In this document: positions 62,451-64,000 of the stretch, in pieces
Position numbering within the stretch: position 1 is the stretch's first letter
How the letters are laid out: each line of letters starts with the position of its first letter
Notes under the pieces: model-generated
What the model saw: the letters and a program-made list of their open reading frames with translations, nothing else
Told to the model about the DNA's origin: nothing
Databases searched by the model: none
NCBI GenBank assembly: GCA_900545955.1
Contig: URAU01000012.1
Location: forward strand, 1-64,000
DNA length: 64,000 bases
Reading direction: 5' to 3'
Source: an uncultured Porphyromonadaceae bacterium
GTDB taxonomy: Bacteria; Bacteroidota; Bacteroidia; Bacteroidales; Muribaculaceae
Program-made: the position numbers and the translations under genes

Positions 62451-62474
62451 ACGTCATATATTACGTCATATATT
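62451..62474. repeat. Perfect 12-base tandem duplication at the end of the SpoU gene
   Basis: ACGTCATATATT is repeated twice in tandem; the second copy overlaps the stop codon of the methyltransferase gene by two bases. Confidence 0.7.
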
Positions 62475-63288
62475 AATGTGCGCGCAGCTGCCAGAACGCC
62501 ACGGCGGCCGCGGCCGCCACATTGAGCGAATCCACACAGTGGCTCATCGGGATGCGGGCCACATAGTCGGTCGAAGCGATTACCTCGCGGGCGAGACCGT
62601 CGCCCTCGGTACCCATCACTATGGCCAGACGTGGCTCGGCGAGCAGGCGTGGATCGTCGATCGACACGGAATCATCAGTCAGCGCCATGGCCACGGTTTT
62701 CAGGCCCATCCGGGAGAGCGAAGCTACCGGCTCCCGGAGCCATCCCCAGGGAACGAGAAACACCGAGCCCATGCTCACCCGGATACTGCGCCGGTTGAGT
62801 GGGTCGCAGCTTGTGGGCGTAAGAAGCACAGCGTCGATGCCCAGAGCAGCCGCCGAACGGAATATGGCGCCGATGTTTGTGGTATCCGTCACACCGTCGA
62901 TTACCACCACGCGTCGGGCACCCTCCACCAAAGCTGCCACGTCGGGCTCGGCCGGACGCTCCATAGCGCAGAGCACCCCGCGTGTGAGTGTATAGCCCGT
63001 CAGCGAGGCGAGCACGTCTCTGTCGCCCACATATACGGGCGTATCCTCGTCCAGACGAGCCAGCAGCGTAGCTGCGTCGCCCTCTATATGGCGTCGCTCG
63101 CAAAGCATCGCCACAGGCCGATACCCACGGTCGAGAGCCACGGCGATCACCTTCGGACTCTCGGCGATAAACACCCCGTGGCGAGCCTCGACACTGCGGC
63201 GCAGTTGCGCCTCGGTGAGCGACGCGAACAGCTCAAGGCCCGGATAGTCAAGACTTTTAATATCTATTATTCTACACATAGAAGTCAT
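62473..63288 (-). CDS. TrmH/SpoU-family RNA 2'-O-methyltransferase
   Basis: This 271-residue protein has an N-terminal substrate-binding domain and the SPOUT knot domain with motif 1 VIDGVTDTTNIGAIFRSAAALGIDAVLL, motif 2 LAIVMGTEGDGLAREVI and motif 3 IPMSHCVDSLNVAAAAAVAF. It uses SAM to methylate a ribose 2'-hydroxyl in tRNA or rRNA; the exact site is not predictable. A start three codons later, at 63279, is also possible. It is preceded by the -7 element TACCTTTG (63331-63338). Confidence 0.92.
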   Translation of the reverse strand: MTSMCRIIDIKSLDYPGLELFASLTEAQLRRSVEARHGVFIAESPKVIAVALDRGYRPVAMLCERRHIEGDAATLLARLDEDTPVYVGDRDVLASLTGYTLTRGVLCAMERPAEPDVAALVEGARRVVVIDGVTDTTNIGAIFRSAAALGIDAVLLTPTSCDPLNRRSIRVSMGSVFLVPWGWLREPVASLSRMGLKTVAMALTDDSVSIDDPRLLAEPRLAIVMGTEGDGLAREVIASTDYVARIPMSHCVDSLNVAAAAAVAFWQLRAH

Positions 63289-63330
63289 TTAAACTTTTTC
63301 CTCGAAAAGAATTTGAGCCTGTTTTGGCAG

Positions 63331-63338
63331 CAAAGGTA
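63331..63338 (-). promoter_or_regulatory. -7 element of the SpoU methyltransferase gene
   Basis: TACCTTTG on the minus strand, about 42 bases before the start codon. Confidence 0.5.
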
Positions 63339-63497
63339 GCGAATTGCTCCGGCACCGGCAATCGGAGCTACCGGTCTCTCCAATTTTCACGATGCATAAA
63401 ATAAGGCCCGAATGAGGCCTAAAAAGCACCTTTCCGTGGCGTTCTGCGGCCATTAAAAAGATTTTTTTGGAAAAATGAAAAAAAATTTGCCAAAATA

Positions 63498-63528
63498 TTT
63501 GCAAAATGAAAAATGATATATAACTTTG
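63498..63528 (+). promoter_or_regulatory. Near-perfect Bacteroidetes promoter
   Basis: TTTG (63498-63501), 19 bases, then TAACTTTG (63521-63528): the best consensus match in the window. Transcription should begin near 63535, where no reading frame follows. Confidence 0.8.
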
Positions 63529-63534
63529 CAGCAT

Positions 63535-63944
63535 ATCCAACAACAATGTTCTAAAGCACATTTTTAAAACAGCTGGCGGACATTACCGGACAAGGCAAGC
63601 GAGCCTCCGACGCGCAAGCGGGTTGGAAACAAAAACTCTCTACAATAGGTAAAACGCTTACGGTCGTTTTGCAATGCCGGTTAATTGATCGATTCATTCA
63701 GTCTATCAGCATTCAAGAAAATCGTCAGCAATTCATTCAACAGATTTAGCAAACGCAAAAAGAGAAAAAGAGAAAGGTAAGACAATTCATCGCATTTGTT
63801 CAAGAGTTACGTTCAATATCAATCAGATTGTTAGAAAGGTAAGAAAGAAAGTTTAGAAAGTTGTTCATGTAATCACCGCAAAAGGCGTAAGGTCGGGCGA
63901 GAGCCACGGCCGCGCCTCCAGCCGGTGGATTTTCTTTTTTAAGC
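63535..63944 (+). ncRNA. Candidate non-coding RNA or attenuated leader, about 405 bases
   Basis: Between a near-perfect promoter and a strong terminator there is no supported reading frame on either strand. The 5' part shows hairpins AGGC-AAGCGA-GCCT, AAAACG-CTTACGGT-CGTTTT and a long-range match ATTACCGG with CCGGTTAAT. The middle is A-rich with two copies of AGAAAGGTAAG. I see no tmRNA, RNase P or SRP RNA signature. It could be an independent RNA, or the regulatory leader of a gene beyond the window. Confidence 0.55.
63874..63940 (+). terminator. Extended nested hairpin terminator
   Basis: CACCG, AGGCG, GGTCG and GGC pair in order with GCC, CGGCC, CGCCT and CGGTG around a GAGA tetraloop, then TTTTCTTTTTT follows. 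The internal bulges make it longer and more ordered than a simple terminator. Confidence 0.8.
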
Positions 63945-64000
63945 CCTTCGACCGACGCACTCCCCTATCTCTCCGGTTCGCTTTGCCTGCCAAATCACTC
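63945..64000. other. Window end, no feature seen
   Basis: The last 56 bases after the terminator show no promoter, reading frame or repeat that I can support. Confidence 0.5.

Noticed and set aside
63535..63944. tmRNA, RNase P RNA or SRP RNA
   Set aside because: None of their conserved core sequences is present.

Overview
The window looks like a chromosomal segment of a Bacteroidales bacterium, most likely a gut Muribaculaceae-type organism (inferred from gene content; no 16S rRNA gene is present). Supporting signs are repeated -7 promoter elements of the form TAnnTTTG with an upstream TTTG about 20 bases away, SusC/SusD proteins, lipoproteins ending their signal in a lipobox followed by acidic residues, SusR-like regulation, a GH95 fucosidase, a DUF3822 gene beside rsmD, and little use of Shine-Dalgarno sites.

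Region 1 (100-11624, + strand) is an exopolysaccharide, O-antigen or capsule locus. It has a sugar-nucleotide epimerase, a Wzx flippase, a Wzy-like polymerase, three hexapeptide acetyltransferases, a membrane acyltransferase and four glycosyltransferases, mostly joined by 1-8 base overlaps. The part from about 1.1 to 8.1 kb is clearly AT-richer than the rest. A short stretch of REP-like hairpins (11630-11757) and a strong terminator close it. Next come a lipoprotein gene with a long, apparently structured 5' leader, a tRNA-Ala(GGC) and a lone GT2 gene.

Region 2 (13871-20814) holds a GH95 alpha-L-fucosidase, divergent from a membrane-spanning propeller/AraC regulator without kinase domains, then a DUF1016 nuclease.

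Region 3 (about 21-38.5 kb, - strand except its regulator) is the most striking part. It is a polysaccharide-utilisation-type operon read as ribokinase, SusC (split by a 7-base duplication), SusD, three ADP-ribosylglycohydrolase-family exoenzymes, two CE1-like esterases, a GRP-family sugar transporter and possibly an FN3 lipoprotein. A divergent LacI-family regulator faces a LacI-type palindromic operator. I infer a system that frees ribose from ADP-ribose-like or other ribosylated substrates at the cell surface or in the periplasm, imports it and phosphorylates it.

Region 4 (38.5-64 kb) is mostly housekeeping: gpmA, queE and queD, trmB, an Mrp ATPase, aroQ, an O-methyltransferase, ribF, a PerR-type regulator with rubrerythrin and flavin reductase, slyD, a flippase, tsaC with an SUI1 factor, rsmD, homocysteine methyltransferase, tRNA-Arg(CCT), thyA-folA, a NapH/NapG-like iron-sulfur fusion with a Tat ferredoxin partner, and a SpoU methyltransferase. 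Among these lie a 187-base MITE-like element, a decayed 9-base tandem repeat and, at the right end, a promoter-to-terminator unit of about 405 bases without an open frame that looks like a non-coding RNA.
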